From Halotalea alkalilenta DSM 17697 (lineage in GTDB: Bacteria > Pseudomonadota > Gammaproteobacteria > Pseudomonadales > Halomonadaceae): 64,000 nt of DNA. The notes beneath the pieces were generated by a model. It had not been told where the DNA came from, did no database searches, and worked only from the letters and a program-made list of their open reading frames with translations. The stretch is taken from NCBI RefSeq assembly GCF_000621205.1, contig NZ_KK211229.1:190061-254060 (forward strand). The letters run 5' to 3'. Each line of letters begins with the position of its first letter. Positions within the stretch are counted from its first letter, which is position 1. Made by a program: the position numbers and the translations under genes. Positions 1-8,606 of the stretch are shown here, in pieces.

Positions 1-1
1 T

Positions 2-907
2 ACGCTGTTCGCCAAGGATCCTCAGCGCGACTGGCTGTGCTTCGATGGCGGGCTCTACTGGAGTGCCGAAGAGCCGCAGGCGGTGCTGGCGCGCCATGCC
101 CATGAACGTTCCCATGGCTATGATTCCCACCTGGTGGATGCTTCGAACCTGGTGACCACGACGCCCGGCGTCGATCCCCAGGCGATCGGTACACCGTCGA
201 TCTTCAACCCTGGGGAAGGCTGGGTCAGCCTTCCCGAGCTGATCGAATACCTGAGCGAAGAGTTCCGCTGTCTCGGCGGGCGCTTGGTCGAACATGCCGG
301 CTGGGCGTCGGTGCTCATCGGCCAAGACCAGCGGGTGCGCGGCGTAGCGACGTCCAAGGCGGGGGAATTCACCGCCGGCGCTGTGCTGGTCGCCTGTGGG
401 CCGCAGACCGCCAAGGTCATCGAGCCGCTTGGGGTAACCATTCCCGATGCCTCGCCGCTGTCGATGCTGGTGCTGACCGAGCCGATGCCGATGGCTCCCA
501 AGGCGGTACTCAATACCCCACGGGTTGCGATGCGCCCCTGTCCTGGTAGCCGGCTGGCGCTCGATCACGACTGGTACGAGGCCCTGATCGAGGAGGGCGA
601 GGATGGCGAGTGCCGGATCGATCGTAGCGTGGTCGAGCAGCTGGTGGACGAGGCGTCGAGCGTGCTCGACGGCGGTGAAAGGCTCGCGCCGGCAAGCTGG
701 AAGCTCGGGCGCAAGCCGATTCCAGGTGACGGCGAGCCGGTGTTTGGCGAACTCGCCGAGGTGCCCGGTTGCTTCGTCGCCTTCACCCATTCCGGCGCGA
801 CATTGGCGTTGATCGCTGGAGAGCTGCTCGCCGGTGAAATCCTCACCGGCGAGCGTCACCCGATGCTTGGCTCTTTCCGTCCTGAGCGGTTCACCCGCCC
901 CGGCTGA
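2..907 (+). CDS. FAD-dependent oxidoreductase (DAO family), 5' end outside the window
   Basis: The reading frame is open from base 2, so the gene begins upstream and its N-terminal dinucleotide-binding segment is missing. The visible part resembles the substrate-binding and C-terminal FAD region of glycine/D-amino-acid or sarcosine-oxidase-like flavoproteins. It shows a GAVLVACGPQT stretch, where many family members have a VVxAxG(A/P) motif, and a C-terminal PGCFVAFTHSGATLALIAGELLAGEI segment matching the usual G-x-x-x-A-x-x-H-x-G-x-T-L closing motif. It probably oxidises an amine or amino acid with FAD and oxygen or a quinone. It converges on the MFS gene, with 10 bases between the stops. 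The substrate is unknown. Confidence 0.75.
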   Translation, partial: TLFAKDPQRDWLCFDGGLYWSAEEPQAVLARHAHERSHGYDSHLVDASNLVTTTPGVDPQAIGTPSIFNPGEGWVSLPELIEYLSEEFRCLGGRLVEHAGWASVLIGQDQRVRGVATSKAGEFTAGAVLVACGPQTAKVIEPLGVTIPDASPLSMLVLTEPMPMAPKAVLNTPRVAMRPCPGSRLALDHDWYEALIEEGEDGECRIDRSVVEQLVDEASSVLDGGERLAPASWKLGRKPIPGDGEPVFGELAEVPGCFVAFTHSGATLALIAGELLAGEILTGERHPMLGSFRPERFTRPG

Positions 908-917
908 GGCGAGCCGC

Positions 918-2273
918 TCAGTTCGGCAGCGGCTTGCCGGTGGAGTCCTGGGTGAAGTAGAGCGCCACCAGGCCGATCACGGCGCCGGTGATCAGGTACC
1001 AGGCGGGAATCATCGGGTTGCCGCTGATCTCGATCAGCCAGGTGTTGATCAGCGGCGCGGTGCCGCCGAACAGCGATACCGAGATGTTGTAGCTGATCGC
1101 CAGGCCGCTGTAGCGCACCGGGGCACGGAACAGCGAGGTGAGGGTCGCCGGCATTGCGCCTTCGAAGCACAGCTGGGCGACGACCAGGGCGATCAGCGCC
1201 ACCAGGACCACGGCGAGGGTCGAGCTCGCGAGCAGATGGAAGGCGGGGAAGGCGAGCGCGATGATCAGCAGGCAGCCCGTCATGATCAATGTCTTGCGTC
1301 CCACGCGGTCGGAGAGCCAGCCCGACAGCGGGATCAGCGCCAGCATGAAGAGGGTCGCGACCATCGCCATGGCGTTGCTGCTAGCGGCGTCACGGCCGAG
1401 CACGTTGACCAGGTAGCCGGGAATGTAGCCGAGCACTACGTAGTAGGTCATGTTGAACACCGCGACGAGCCCTGCGCACTTGAGCAACTGCGGCCATTCG
1501 CTGGCGAGCATCCTGACGAAGCCGAGCTTGTCGTGCTTGGCGAGGCGCTCGCCGCTTTCGCGCATCGCTTCGAATACCGGGGTCTCGTCGAGGCGGCGGC
1601 GTAGGTAGAGCGCGATGAGCCCAAGCAGCCCGCCGATCACGAAGGGAATCCGCCAGGCCCCGGCTTGCATGGTCTCCTCGCCGAGGACGAAGGTGAAGGC
1701 ATTGACCACCAGCGCGCCGAGCAGGAAGCCTGAGATGTTGCCGAACTCGAGCCAGCTGGTGAAGAAGCCTCGTCGGGCGTCGGGGGAGTGCTCGGCGATG
1801 AAGGTGCAGGAGCCGCCGTATTCGCCGCCGGTGGAGAGCCCTTGGAGCAGGCGCATGAGGATCAGCAGGATCGGCGCGGCGATGCCGATGGCGGCGTAGC
1901 TGGGGATCAGCGCGATCGCGAAGGTGGCCACCGCCATCAGCGCGATGCTCAGAGACAGCGCGGTACGCCGGCCGTAGCGGTCGCCTATCGGGCCGAACAC
2001 CAGGCTGCCGAGTGGGCGGATCAGAAAGCCGGCGGCGAAGGTGGCGTAGGCTGCGAGCAGTTGGGTGGTGGCGTCGCTGTCGGGAAAGAACACCTTGCCC
2101 ATCACCGTCGCCAGAGACGAATAGAGCGCGAAGTCGAACCACTCGACCAGGTTACCGAGGGTGACGCCTGCCACCGCGCGCTTGAGCGGTGGCGACTTGG
2201 TGCGCGGATGGTGGGCGCTGGCAGTGCGGGACGGACGTGACAGGGACTGATTGGACAGGATCTTGCCGCTCAT
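918..2273 (-). CDS. MFS transporter, metabolite:H+ symporter (ProP-like)
   Basis: This is a 451-residue multi-spanning permease of the metabolite:proton symporter (MHS) branch of the MFS. Family signatures are visible: VTLGNLVEWFDFALYSSLA in helix 1, RPLGSLVFGPIGDRYGRR in the loop after helix 2, and RLLQGLSTGGEYGGS in helix 4. The ATG at 2273 is preferred because the open frame upstream lacks transporter character. It is the last gene of a three-gene minus-strand operon after an SDR and a flavin monooxygenase, so it likely imports their organic substrate. MHS members carry dicarboxylates, betaines or aromatic acids, and sequence reading alone cannot choose among them. Confidence 0.85.
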   Translation of the reverse strand: MSGKILSNQSLSRPSRTASAHHPRTKSPPLKRAVAGVTLGNLVEWFDFALYSSLATVMGKVFFPDSDATTQLLAAYATFAAGFLIRPLGSLVFGPIGDRYGRRTALSLSIALMAVATFAIALIPSYAAIGIAAPILLILMRLLQGLSTGGEYGGSCTFIAEHSPDARRGFFTSWLEFGNISGFLLGALVVNAFTFVLGEETMQAGAWRIPFVIGGLLGLIALYLRRRLDETPVFEAMRESGERLAKHDKLGFVRMLASEWPQLLKCAGLVAVFNMTYYVVLGYIPGYLVNVLGRDAASSNAMAMVATLFMLALIPLSGWLSDRVGRKTLIMTGCLLIIALAFPAFHLLASSTLAVVLVALIALVVAQLCFEGAMPATLTSLFRAPVRYSGLAISYNISVSLFGGTAPLINTWLIEISGNPMIPAWYLITGAVIGLVALYFTQDSTGKPLPN

Positions 2274-2344
2274 CGTGATGCACCTCGTATTGTCGTTGTA
2301 GGAAGTGGCGATGAACCGCCGTCGAATCGCGACGGCCGGCTGTG

Positions 2345-3049
2345 TCAGCGCACGATCACGCCTCCGCTGACGCAGAGCGTCTCGCCGCTGACGTAGCCCG
2401 GCGCATGGCAGAGCCGCCAGGCCCACTCGGCGATCTCCTCAGGCTGCGCCGCTCGCTTCAACGGCACCGCCTGGATGCCGGCCTCGAGACGTCCGCCGGC
2501 GCGGGTTCCCGGGGTGTCGACCCAGCCCGGGGCGATGGCATTGACCACGATGCCCTGGTCGGCGAGCTCGATCGCGAGCGATTTGGCGATCGATACCACC
2601 GCCGCTTTCGAGGCGCTGTAGAGCAGCTGGTTGCGCGATACAGCGAAGGCGTCGACCGAAGCGAACAGCAGCATCGCGCCGCCCGCCGGGCTCATGCGTC
2701 GGGTAGCGACCCGGCAGAGATTGAGGGTGCCGAGCACGTTGACGTCGAAGATCCGCTGGTAGCGTTCGCGATCGAAGTCCATGAGGTTGGAGGTCGGGAA
2801 GATTCCCGCAGCATGGACCAGGGCGTCGAGCGAGCCGTCGCCGAGCGCGCCATCGACGCCTTCACGGACGGCGTCCTCGTCGCGTATGTCGGCGGTCACC
2901 GCGACCAGGTTGGGATGCTCGTGGGCGCTCCCGGCGGCATCGAGTGCGATCACCCGCCAGCCTTGGTCGAGAAAGTGCGTCGCACAGGCCTGGCCCATGC
3001 CTGAAGCGGCACCGGTGACCAGTACGGTGGGAAGAGAGAAAGAGGGCAT
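2345..3049 (-). CDS. Short-chain dehydrogenase/reductase
   Basis: This is a 234-residue classical SDR. The NAD(P)-binding TGAASGMGQA motif is at the N terminus, HAAG replaces the usual NNAG, a catalytic Ser lies in LFASVDAF, the YSASK motif (Tyr-x-x-x-Lys) follows, and the C terminus is VSGETLCVSGG. The ATG at 3049 was chosen because the Rossmann motif follows directly. It lies 5 bases downstream of the monooxygenase stop and upstream of the MFS gene, so the three are likely co-transcribed. It probably oxidises or reduces a hydroxyl or ketone intermediate. The substrate is not inferable. Confidence 0.85.
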   Translation of the reverse strand: MPSFSLPTVLVTGAASGMGQACATHFLDQGWRVIALDAAGSAHEHPNLVAVTADIRDEDAVREGVDGALGDGSLDALVHAAGIFPTSNLMDFDRERYQRIFDVNVLGTLNLCRVATRRMSPAGGAMLLFASVDAFAVSRNQLLYSASKAAVVSIAKSLAIELADQGIVVNAIAPGWVDTPGTRAGGRLEAGIQAVPLKRAAQPEEIAEWAWRLCHAPGYVSGETLCVSGGVIVR

Positions 3050-3054
3050 CCGTT

Positions 3055-4347
3055 TCAGGCTCCTGGCAGGGATTCGGTGGCGGCTCGAGCCGGGCAGGGG
3101 GCGAGGAACTCGAGCCTGCGCAGGCTTTCGTCGTAGTCCGCCTGCCACTCGCGCCTGACGATGTCGATCCGGGCCTCGGCGGCAGCGGTGGAGCGGAAGC
3201 GAGCGGCGAGGTCGGTCGTTCCCGACTGCTGGAGGCGCAGCATCCGTGCGATCAGGTGAGCCTGGGCACAGTAGACCGGCCACTGCGGCCCGCGCGGCGC
3301 GCACAGGCCGACGAAATAGAGCGATTCCAGCGTGGTCGGCAGCACCGTCGCCGCGGTGCGCAAGGGAACGCCATCCCGCCATTCGAGCAGGGCGGGGTCG
3401 AGGAACGGCAGGCATACGTTGAAGCCGGTGGCCCAGACGATGGTGTCGTAGCGCTCGCAGCGACCGTCGGTGAAGTGAACGCTCTTGCCCTCGATGCGTT
3501 CGATCCCCGGCATCGCCTTGATCCGCCCATGCTGGATCCAATAGAGCAGCAGGTTGTTGACCACCGGCGGCTGCGCATCGAGATCGTAGCTCTCAGGCAT
3601 AGGCAGCCCGGGGTACTGATCAGCGGGACCGAGCGAGGCGAGGATCAGCAGGTTCATCACCATGTTCTGCTGCTCGGGCGGCAGCGCATTGATGAACGAG
3701 AGCTCCGCGCGCGGACGGCCGAATAGCGTCTTCGGCTGGAACAGCTGGCCACGGCGGATCGAGATGCTGACGTCGCGCCGTGCCTGGGCCGCGTCGACCG
3801 CCAGGTCGCATCCCGAGTTGCCGAAGCCGACCACCAGGACCCGACCGTCCAGGTCATCGACGTTGCAATATGCGCTCGAATGCAGCGAACGGCCGGTGAA
3901 TGCCTCTGCCACCGCGGGCAGCTGCGGGTCCCAGAGGTGGCCGTTGGCGACCATCAAACCGCGATACTCTCGGCTTTCGCCATTGCCCAGTTCGACCCGC
4001 CAGCCGGCCTCGCCCCGCTCGCCGAGCGGAGCGATCCGGCTGACTTCGGTGTTGAAGCGGATGTGGCGAGCGAGATCGAAGTGCTCCGCATAGGCGAGCA
4101 TGTAATCGCGTACCTGGTCGCGGCTTGGGTAGAGCGGGTAGTCCGCAGGCATCGGGAAGCCTTCGAAGCCCGAGCTGTCGCGCGGGGTGATCAGGTGCAG
4201 CGCTTCGTAGTCGGTATGCCAATGGCCGCCGACCCGGGCGCTCTTCTCGAAGCAGTCGACCTCGAAGCCTTCGTCTCGCAGCGTCTTCAACGCCGCCATG
4301 CCGGCCGCGCCGGCGCCGATGATGCAATAGCGCGCAGTGGTGCCCAC
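3055..4347 (-). CDS. Flavin-containing monooxygenase (FMO-like)
   Basis: This 430-residue flavoprotein starts with a GAGAAG FAD-binding Rossmann motif followed by GGHWHTD, typical of FMO and Baeyer-Villiger-like monooxygenases. A second nucleotide-binding site is GFGNSGCDLAVD (NADPH). ATGFNVCLPFL is the conserved late ATG motif. It would use NADPH and oxygen to oxygenate a heteroatom or ketone. It is the first gene of an operon with an SDR and an MFS importer, a layout suiting uptake followed by oxidation of a small organic compound. The actual substrate is unknown. Confidence 0.85.
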   Translation of the reverse strand: MGTTARYCIIGAGAAGMAALKTLRDEGFEVDCFEKSARVGGHWHTDYEALHLITPRDSSGFEGFPMPADYPLYPSRDQVRDYMLAYAEHFDLARHIRFNTEVSRIAPLGERGEAGWRVELGNGESREYRGLMVANGHLWDPQLPAVAEAFTGRSLHSSAYCNVDDLDGRVLVVGFGNSGCDLAVDAAQARRDVSISIRRGQLFQPKTLFGRPRAELSFINALPPEQQNMVMNLLILASLGPADQYPGLPMPESYDLDAQPPVVNNLLLYWIQHGRIKAMPGIERIEGKSVHFTDGRCERYDTIVWATGFNVCLPFLDPALLEWRDGVPLRTAATVLPTTLESLYFVGLCAPRGPQWPVYCAQAHLIARMLRLQQSGTTDLAARFRSTAAAEARIDIVRREWQADYDESLRRLEFLAPCPARAATESLPGA

Positions 4348-4495
4348 GTTTTCCCCCTGTTGGAATTTTGTCGACGGGATAGCGATGGAATCACTATCCC
4401 GCCGGCCTCCCGGGGGATGAAGGGGGCGAATGGAATGGTTCGTATAGGGGGAGGCTATGGCTGGAGTCAGGCTATGGAGAACTGCGCCTCATGGC

Positions 4496-4960
4496 TCAAA
4501 GGCGAGCGTCTGGCTGGAAGTCGATCTCCATGGCATCGGCGACGGTCTGTTTGAATCGTGGATGGGTGGGATTGAGCAGGTAATTGAGCTCCCGGGGGAC
4601 CACTACGCTCGGTACGGCCAGTGCTAGGCTGCTGCCGCCTTCCAGCCAGCCATCGCCGAGCTCCGCCGTCGAGGGTGGGGCCGGTTCATCCCGCCAGTCA
4701 TCCGGCAATTGGTCGACGGGTAGGTGGATGATGGCGTCTTCCGGGAGCCGCACCTGCAGAATCGCGTAATGTCGCAGCAGGCTGTAATCGTTGAGATGCA
4801 CCATCACCTCCAGCATCGCCAACGACTCGGAGCTGGCCAAGTACACACAAGACTTTCCTCGGCTGTTCCAGCGTCCGCCAAAGAGACGCGCTCCTTCTCC
4901 GTCGAAGGCGCTCGCCTGCCACTTCTTCTTGATCAAGCGGTAAGCATGGATCTCGTTCAT
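4496..4960 (-). CDS. RES-domain toxin
   Basis: This is a 154-residue RES-domain protein. The hallmark RLFGGRWNSRGKSCVYLAS is followed by a Ser/Leu/Glu segment (SLAMLE) and a C-terminal PSVVVPRELNYLLNP block. Characterised RES toxins degrade or modify NAD+ and are neutralised by a partner with an Xre/DUF2384 fold. The ATG at 4960 overlaps the antitoxin stop by four bases, a standard toxin-antitoxin coupling. The gene is of normal family length and shows no frameshift, so the module looks intact. Confidence 0.9.
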   Translation of the reverse strand: MNEIHAYRLIKKKWQASAFDGEGARLFGGRWNSRGKSCVYLASSESLAMLEVMVHLNDYSLLRHYAILQVRLPEDAIIHLPVDQLPDDWRDEPAPPSTAELGDGWLEGGSSLALAVPSVVVPRELNYLLNPTHPRFKQTVADAMEIDFQPDARL

Positions 4961-5406
4961 GCCACTACGCCATGCTCCAGGCGTCCGATCAGCTCCAGCA
5001 CGGCCTCGACTTCGGCCGAGGTGGCGAGCATCTCGACGGGTCGCCTGCCCCCAAGGCCGCGGACGGGATGAAGAAGCCACTGCCGCGCTCCCTCCTTGTC
5101 CCCCTCGAACAGCGCCGTCGCCGCTTCCAGCACTTCGGCAAAGCGGTATAGCCTGTCGCCCTCGTCCTGCTTGAACCGGCCTAGCTTGGCCCGGCGCTGC
5201 AGCGTGGCCTGGGGAATGACGACATATTTGGCCAGCTCCTTGTGTTCCAAGCCCGCCATCGAGGCCAGCCGCGTATAGACCGTGTAGGGGATGCCATCCC
5301 GCAAGGCTTGGTGCAGTCCTGCGCCACGGGGAGGCATGCCCACCCTCTTCCAGAAGCTGGCGCCGGTATCGCGACCGGCCTGATCCTGCTTGAGCGAGGT
5401 GACCAT
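4957..5406 (-). CDS. Xre/MbcA/ParS-type antitoxin (DUF2384)
   Basis: This is a 149-residue antitoxin. An N-terminal helical DNA-binding region (around LQRRAKLGRFKQDEGDRLYR) is followed by the C-terminal DUF2384 toxin-binding domain (LFEGDKEGARQWLLHP, GRRPVEMLAT). It should neutralise the RES toxin downstream and repress the operon. A near-perfect AT-rich palindrome and a direct repeat just upstream are likely operators. The antitoxin-first order with a four-base overlap is usual for RES/Xre pairs. Confidence 0.88.
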   Translation of the reverse strand: MVTSLKQDQAGRDTGASFWKRVGMPPRGAGLHQALRDGIPYTVYTRLASMAGLEHKELAKYVVIPQATLQRRAKLGRFKQDEGDRLYRFAEVLEAATALFEGDKEGARQWLLHPVRGLGGRRPVEMLATSAEVEAVLELIGRLEHGVVA

Positions 5407-5418
5407 CGCTACCTCCGT

Positions 5419-5452
5419 TATATCAGTTGATATATTGACAACGTATCAGTTG
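5419..5452 (-). promoter_or_regulatory. Operator region of the RES/Xre operon
   Basis: A 16-base inverted repeat, TATATCA-GT-TGATATA, lies at 5419-5434, 12 bases before the antitoxin ATG. The element TATCAGTTG occurs at 5421-5429 and again at 5444-5452, 23 bases apart. This arrangement suits autoregulation by the antitoxin. Binding is inferred, not shown. Confidence 0.55.
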
Positions 5453-5618
5453 GTTGGAGGGCCGGCAAGCAACGTCCCTTGCCGGTGTGCGAGGTAGCAA
5501 CGATGGAAAGTCGGTGTTCGACTCTCACCTCCTGGCCTCTCGCGAGACGGAGATGATGATGAAGGCTCGGCTCACCACGAATGGTGGGCAGGTCGGCCAG
5601 GCACCGGTGATTCGAACG

Positions 5619-7406
5619 CTATCCGTTGACTGGTTCGTCGCTTGCGGCGGCTCTGGCCGGTGCATGCCCCCAATGCTTCGCCTTGGGCGTCTGGCCGATG
5701 CCGGGGTTGAAGCAGTTGCAGGGGTCGAGCTTCTGGTAGAACTCGCGCAGCGCGGGTTTGGCGCGGTAGAGGTGGCCGACGTTGTGCTCGGCAGGGTATT
5801 CGGCGCCGCGCTGGTCGAGCAGCGCCCACATCTGGTGCTCGAGGGCGAGGCAGTCGGTGCCTTTGGCGACGACGTAGTCCTGATGGAATACGTGGCAGAG
5901 GAAGTGGCCGTAGTAGAGCTTCTTGACCAGTTTGGACTCGATCTCGGCCGGCAGGGTCTCGAACCAGTCGCGTTCGTTGCGCTTGAGCGCGATGTCGAGG
6001 GCGACGATGTCTTCGACTTCGCGGGCGTGCATGGTGCGGTAGCGGATCGCGGCGCCAGCGGCGGCGAAGCGGTGGAGAAAGGCCTTGCTGCCCTCTTCTT
6101 CGGTGCATTCGAAGAACGCTCCGCTGGTGCCGGGGAAGAGCTCGCCGAGCAGTACGCGGGTCGATGCGACTTCCTCCGCGGGGACCTTGAGCATCAGGTG
6201 ATGCTCGAAGCGATCGCGGTACTCCTTCATGCGTGCAGGCAGGTGGCTGGGAAAGAGCCGCGAGAGCCACTGGCCGAGGCGGTCGGTGATCTGGTCGGGG
6301 AAGATCTTCAAGCGCTCGAAGAAGGCGTCGACGGCGCCTTTGAAGGCGAAGATCGCCGGCATTCGGTCGGTGCCGAAGCGCTGGATCATCAGGAAGGTGT
6401 CCTTGCCGTAGGCCTCTGCGATATCGAAGGCGTCGCGGTGCAGGTACTCGCCGGCGATCGGCAGTTCGCGTCCCGGGGCGAGCAGCGCGCGTCGCAGCTC
6501 GGTGAGCTCCGCGGTCGAGTTGGTGCCGATGTAGAACACCTTGGCGCCCTTGGCCGCCGGGAAGGTGTCGAGCCGCACTGCGAACAGCGCGAGCTTGCCG
6601 GCGCAGCCCGAGGCCTCGTGCAGGCGCCTTGGGTCGGCATTGAACCGCGCCGGGGTCTCGGCATCGATCTCGCGGACATGGTCGCGGTACTCGGGGTCGG
6701 AGGCGGCACCCGCATCGCTTGAGATGTCCTCGTCCTTGAAGTCTCCGCGTTCGAGTCGGGCGAGGATCTCCTCCGGTTCGTCGCCGAGCCGGATGCCGAG
6801 ATGGTTGACCAGCTCGAGCTGGCCGTCGGCATTGAGCTGGGCGTAGAGCGCAAGCTCGGTGTAGGCGGGGCCGCGCTGGACCAGCGCACCGCCTGAGTTG
6901 TTCGATACCCCGCCGAATACCGAGGCGCCGATGCAGGACGAGCCGATCACCGAGTGCGGCTCGCGGCCGAGCGGGCGCAGCGCGCGTTCGAGGCCGTAGA
7001 GGGTCGCGCCGGGGAAGCAGATCACCTGGCGTCCATCGCGGATCAGGTGCAAGCGGTCCATGCGCAGGGTGCTGATGATCACGATGTCGCGGTCGTAGTC
7101 GTTGCCATCCGGGGTCGAGCCGCCGGTCAGTCCGGTGTTGGCGGCCTGCATGATCACGATCACGTCCGCCTCGACGCAGGCCTTCACCACCCGCCACTGC
7201 TCGACCAGCGAGCCGGGGCGTACCACCGCCAGCGCGCGGCCCTCGCCGAAGCGGAAGCCCTTGCGATAGCGTCGCGTACTGCGCTCGTCGGTGAGCGTCT
7301 CCCGCGGGCCGACGATCGCTTCGAGGCGCTCGATCAGCCGCTGGCGGGCGTCGGAGGGGGAGGTGGTGAAGGGTGAAGTCGAAAGGGTCGCACGCTGTTC
7401 GGACAT
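5619..7406 (-). CDS. dld: Quinone-dependent D-lactate dehydrogenase
   Basis: This 595-residue flavoprotein oxidises D-lactate to pyruvate and passes electrons to the quinone pool at the inner membrane. The N-terminal FAD-binding domain contains QAANTGLTGGSTP and SSCIGASVFGGVSNNSGGALVQRGPAYTE, and the Dld-specific membrane and C-terminal domains end in LDPCNCFNPGIGQT. The length and block order match the E. coli Dld family (about 570 residues), not the shorter D-2-hydroxyglutarate dehydrogenases. It lies 98 bases downstream of a LysR gene on the same strand, a plausible regulator. Confidence 0.93.
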   Translation of the reverse strand: MSEQRATLSTSPFTTSPSDARQRLIERLEAIVGPRETLTDERSTRRYRKGFRFGEGRALAVVRPGSLVEQWRVVKACVEADVIVIMQAANTGLTGGSTPDGNDYDRDIVIISTLRMDRLHLIRDGRQVICFPGATLYGLERALRPLGREPHSVIGSSCIGASVFGGVSNNSGGALVQRGPAYTELALYAQLNADGQLELVNHLGIRLGDEPEEILARLERGDFKDEDISSDAGAASDPEYRDHVREIDAETPARFNADPRRLHEASGCAGKLALFAVRLDTFPAAKGAKVFYIGTNSTAELTELRRALLAPGRELPIAGEYLHRDAFDIAEAYGKDTFLMIQRFGTDRMPAIFAFKGAVDAFFERLKIFPDQITDRLGQWLSRLFPSHLPARMKEYRDRFEHHLMLKVPAEEVASTRVLLGELFPGTSGAFFECTEEEGSKAFLHRFAAAGAAIRYRTMHAREVEDIVALDIALKRNERDWFETLPAEIESKLVKKLYYGHFLCHVFHQDYVVAKGTDCLALEHQMWALLDQRGAEYPAEHNVGHLYRAKPALREFYQKLDPCNCFNPGIGQTPKAKHWGHAPARAAASDEPVNG

Positions 7407-7504
7407 GATCGGACGGGCTCCACTGCGAAGGTGAACGGTGCCTTGGCGCTGTCTACATACTGGCCTGCTGTGGTGAAATCTCCAACCGCGGCATGTACGC
7501 CAGG

Positions 7505-8428
7505 CTAACGCTCGAGCTCGGCATAGCGGCGCTGGATGTTCTCCAACTGTTCGCGCATCAGCGCGATCAGCACCCGGGTGGCCGGTGAGATGGGGGTGTC
7601 GTGGCGCTGGATGAAGGCGAACACCTCGAACAGCGGTGGTTCGATCGGCACCCAGCCGAGTCGATCCTGGTAGCCGAGGTGGTGGAGGATCGGCCGGGTA
7701 GCGATCATGTCACCGAGGCCCCGGGCGGCGAGTTCGAAGCCGGTGGCTTGGTGTTCGACCTCGATCAGCGCCTCGAGCGCGACGCCCGCCGCATGGGCAC
7801 GGGCGTTGAGCAGCCGGCGTACCGGGTCGCCATGGCGCCAGCGCGCTTCGGTCAAAATCAGCGGCGCGCGGGCGAGGTCTTCGATGCTCTTGGCGCCCTC
7901 GAGCCGCGCCGGGTTTGCGCTCAGATAGCCGACCCTCGCCGACCACACCGGCTCGTTCACCTTCAAGTTGCGCTCGTCGACCGGCAGCATCACCAATCCC
8001 GCCTCCAGCTCGCCGTCGCTGACCGCGCGGGCCACTTCGGAGGAGTTGTAGCCGAGCAGTCTCAGCCGCATTTCCGGATAGCGCTGGCGGAACACGGTGA
8101 CCAGTTCGGTGAGGAAGTAGTGGTGGGCGCTGCCGAAGGTGCCGAAGCTCGCCACCCCGCCGCTGAGCGAGCGATACGACTGCACCGCATCGTGCCCCTG
8201 GCGCGCCGCGCTGAGCGTTGCCTGGGCGAACGGCGCCAGCCTGCGCCCGGCCTCGGTGAGCTGCAGCCGGCGGTTGGTGCGCACGAACAGCGTCGCCCCG
8301 AGCGACTCCTCGAGCCGGATGATCTGTTCGGAGAGGCTCGGCTGCGACAGGCGCAGCGCCTCGGCGGCCTTGGACAAGGTGCCGTGCTCGATCGCGGCGA
8401 GAAAGTAGCTGAGCTGTTGGAGCGTCAT
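7505..8428 (-). CDS. LysR-family transcriptional regulator
   Basis: This 307-residue protein has the classical N-terminal winged helix (MTLQQLSYFLAAIEHGTLSK, SQPSLSEQIIRLEESLGATLF) and a periplasmic-binding-like effector domain. The start at 8428 gives the usual LysR N terminus. An ATG 12 bases further upstream (8440) is possible, and neither has a strong Shine-Dalgarno. Unusually for LysR it is not divergent from its neighbour: dld follows on the same strand. It may control dld or itself. The effector is unknown. Confidence 0.88.
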   Translation of the reverse strand: MTLQQLSYFLAAIEHGTLSKAAEALRLSQPSLSEQIIRLEESLGATLFVRTNRRLQLTEAGRRLAPFAQATLSAARQGHDAVQSYRSLSGGVASFGTFGSAHHYFLTELVTVFRQRYPEMRLRLLGYNSSEVARAVSDGELEAGLVMLPVDERNLKVNEPVWSARVGYLSANPARLEGAKSIEDLARAPLILTEARWRHGDPVRRLLNARAHAAGVALEALIEVEHQATGFELAARGLGDMIATRPILHHLGYQDRLGWVPIEPPLFEVFAFIQRHDTPISPATRVLIALMREQLENIQRRYAELER

Positions 8429-8606
8429 CTGGATGACCATGGGATATGAGGGCGGTGACAACGCAAGGCCACAGCATGGGAGCGGAGGGGCTTTTCGGCA
8501 AGGCCGAACGAGCGGTCGACGTCATCGATCGCTTCGCTTACCCTCCCACGCACGCAATACATGGTGTGCGCAGGGCGCGTCAGGTTATCGACAAGGGATG
8601 TGGCGG

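Noticed and set aside
5454..6722. 422-codon + strand frame opposite dld, and similar long frames opposite other genes
   Set aside because: High GC keeps antisense frames open; the dld frame carries complete family motifs and this one has none.
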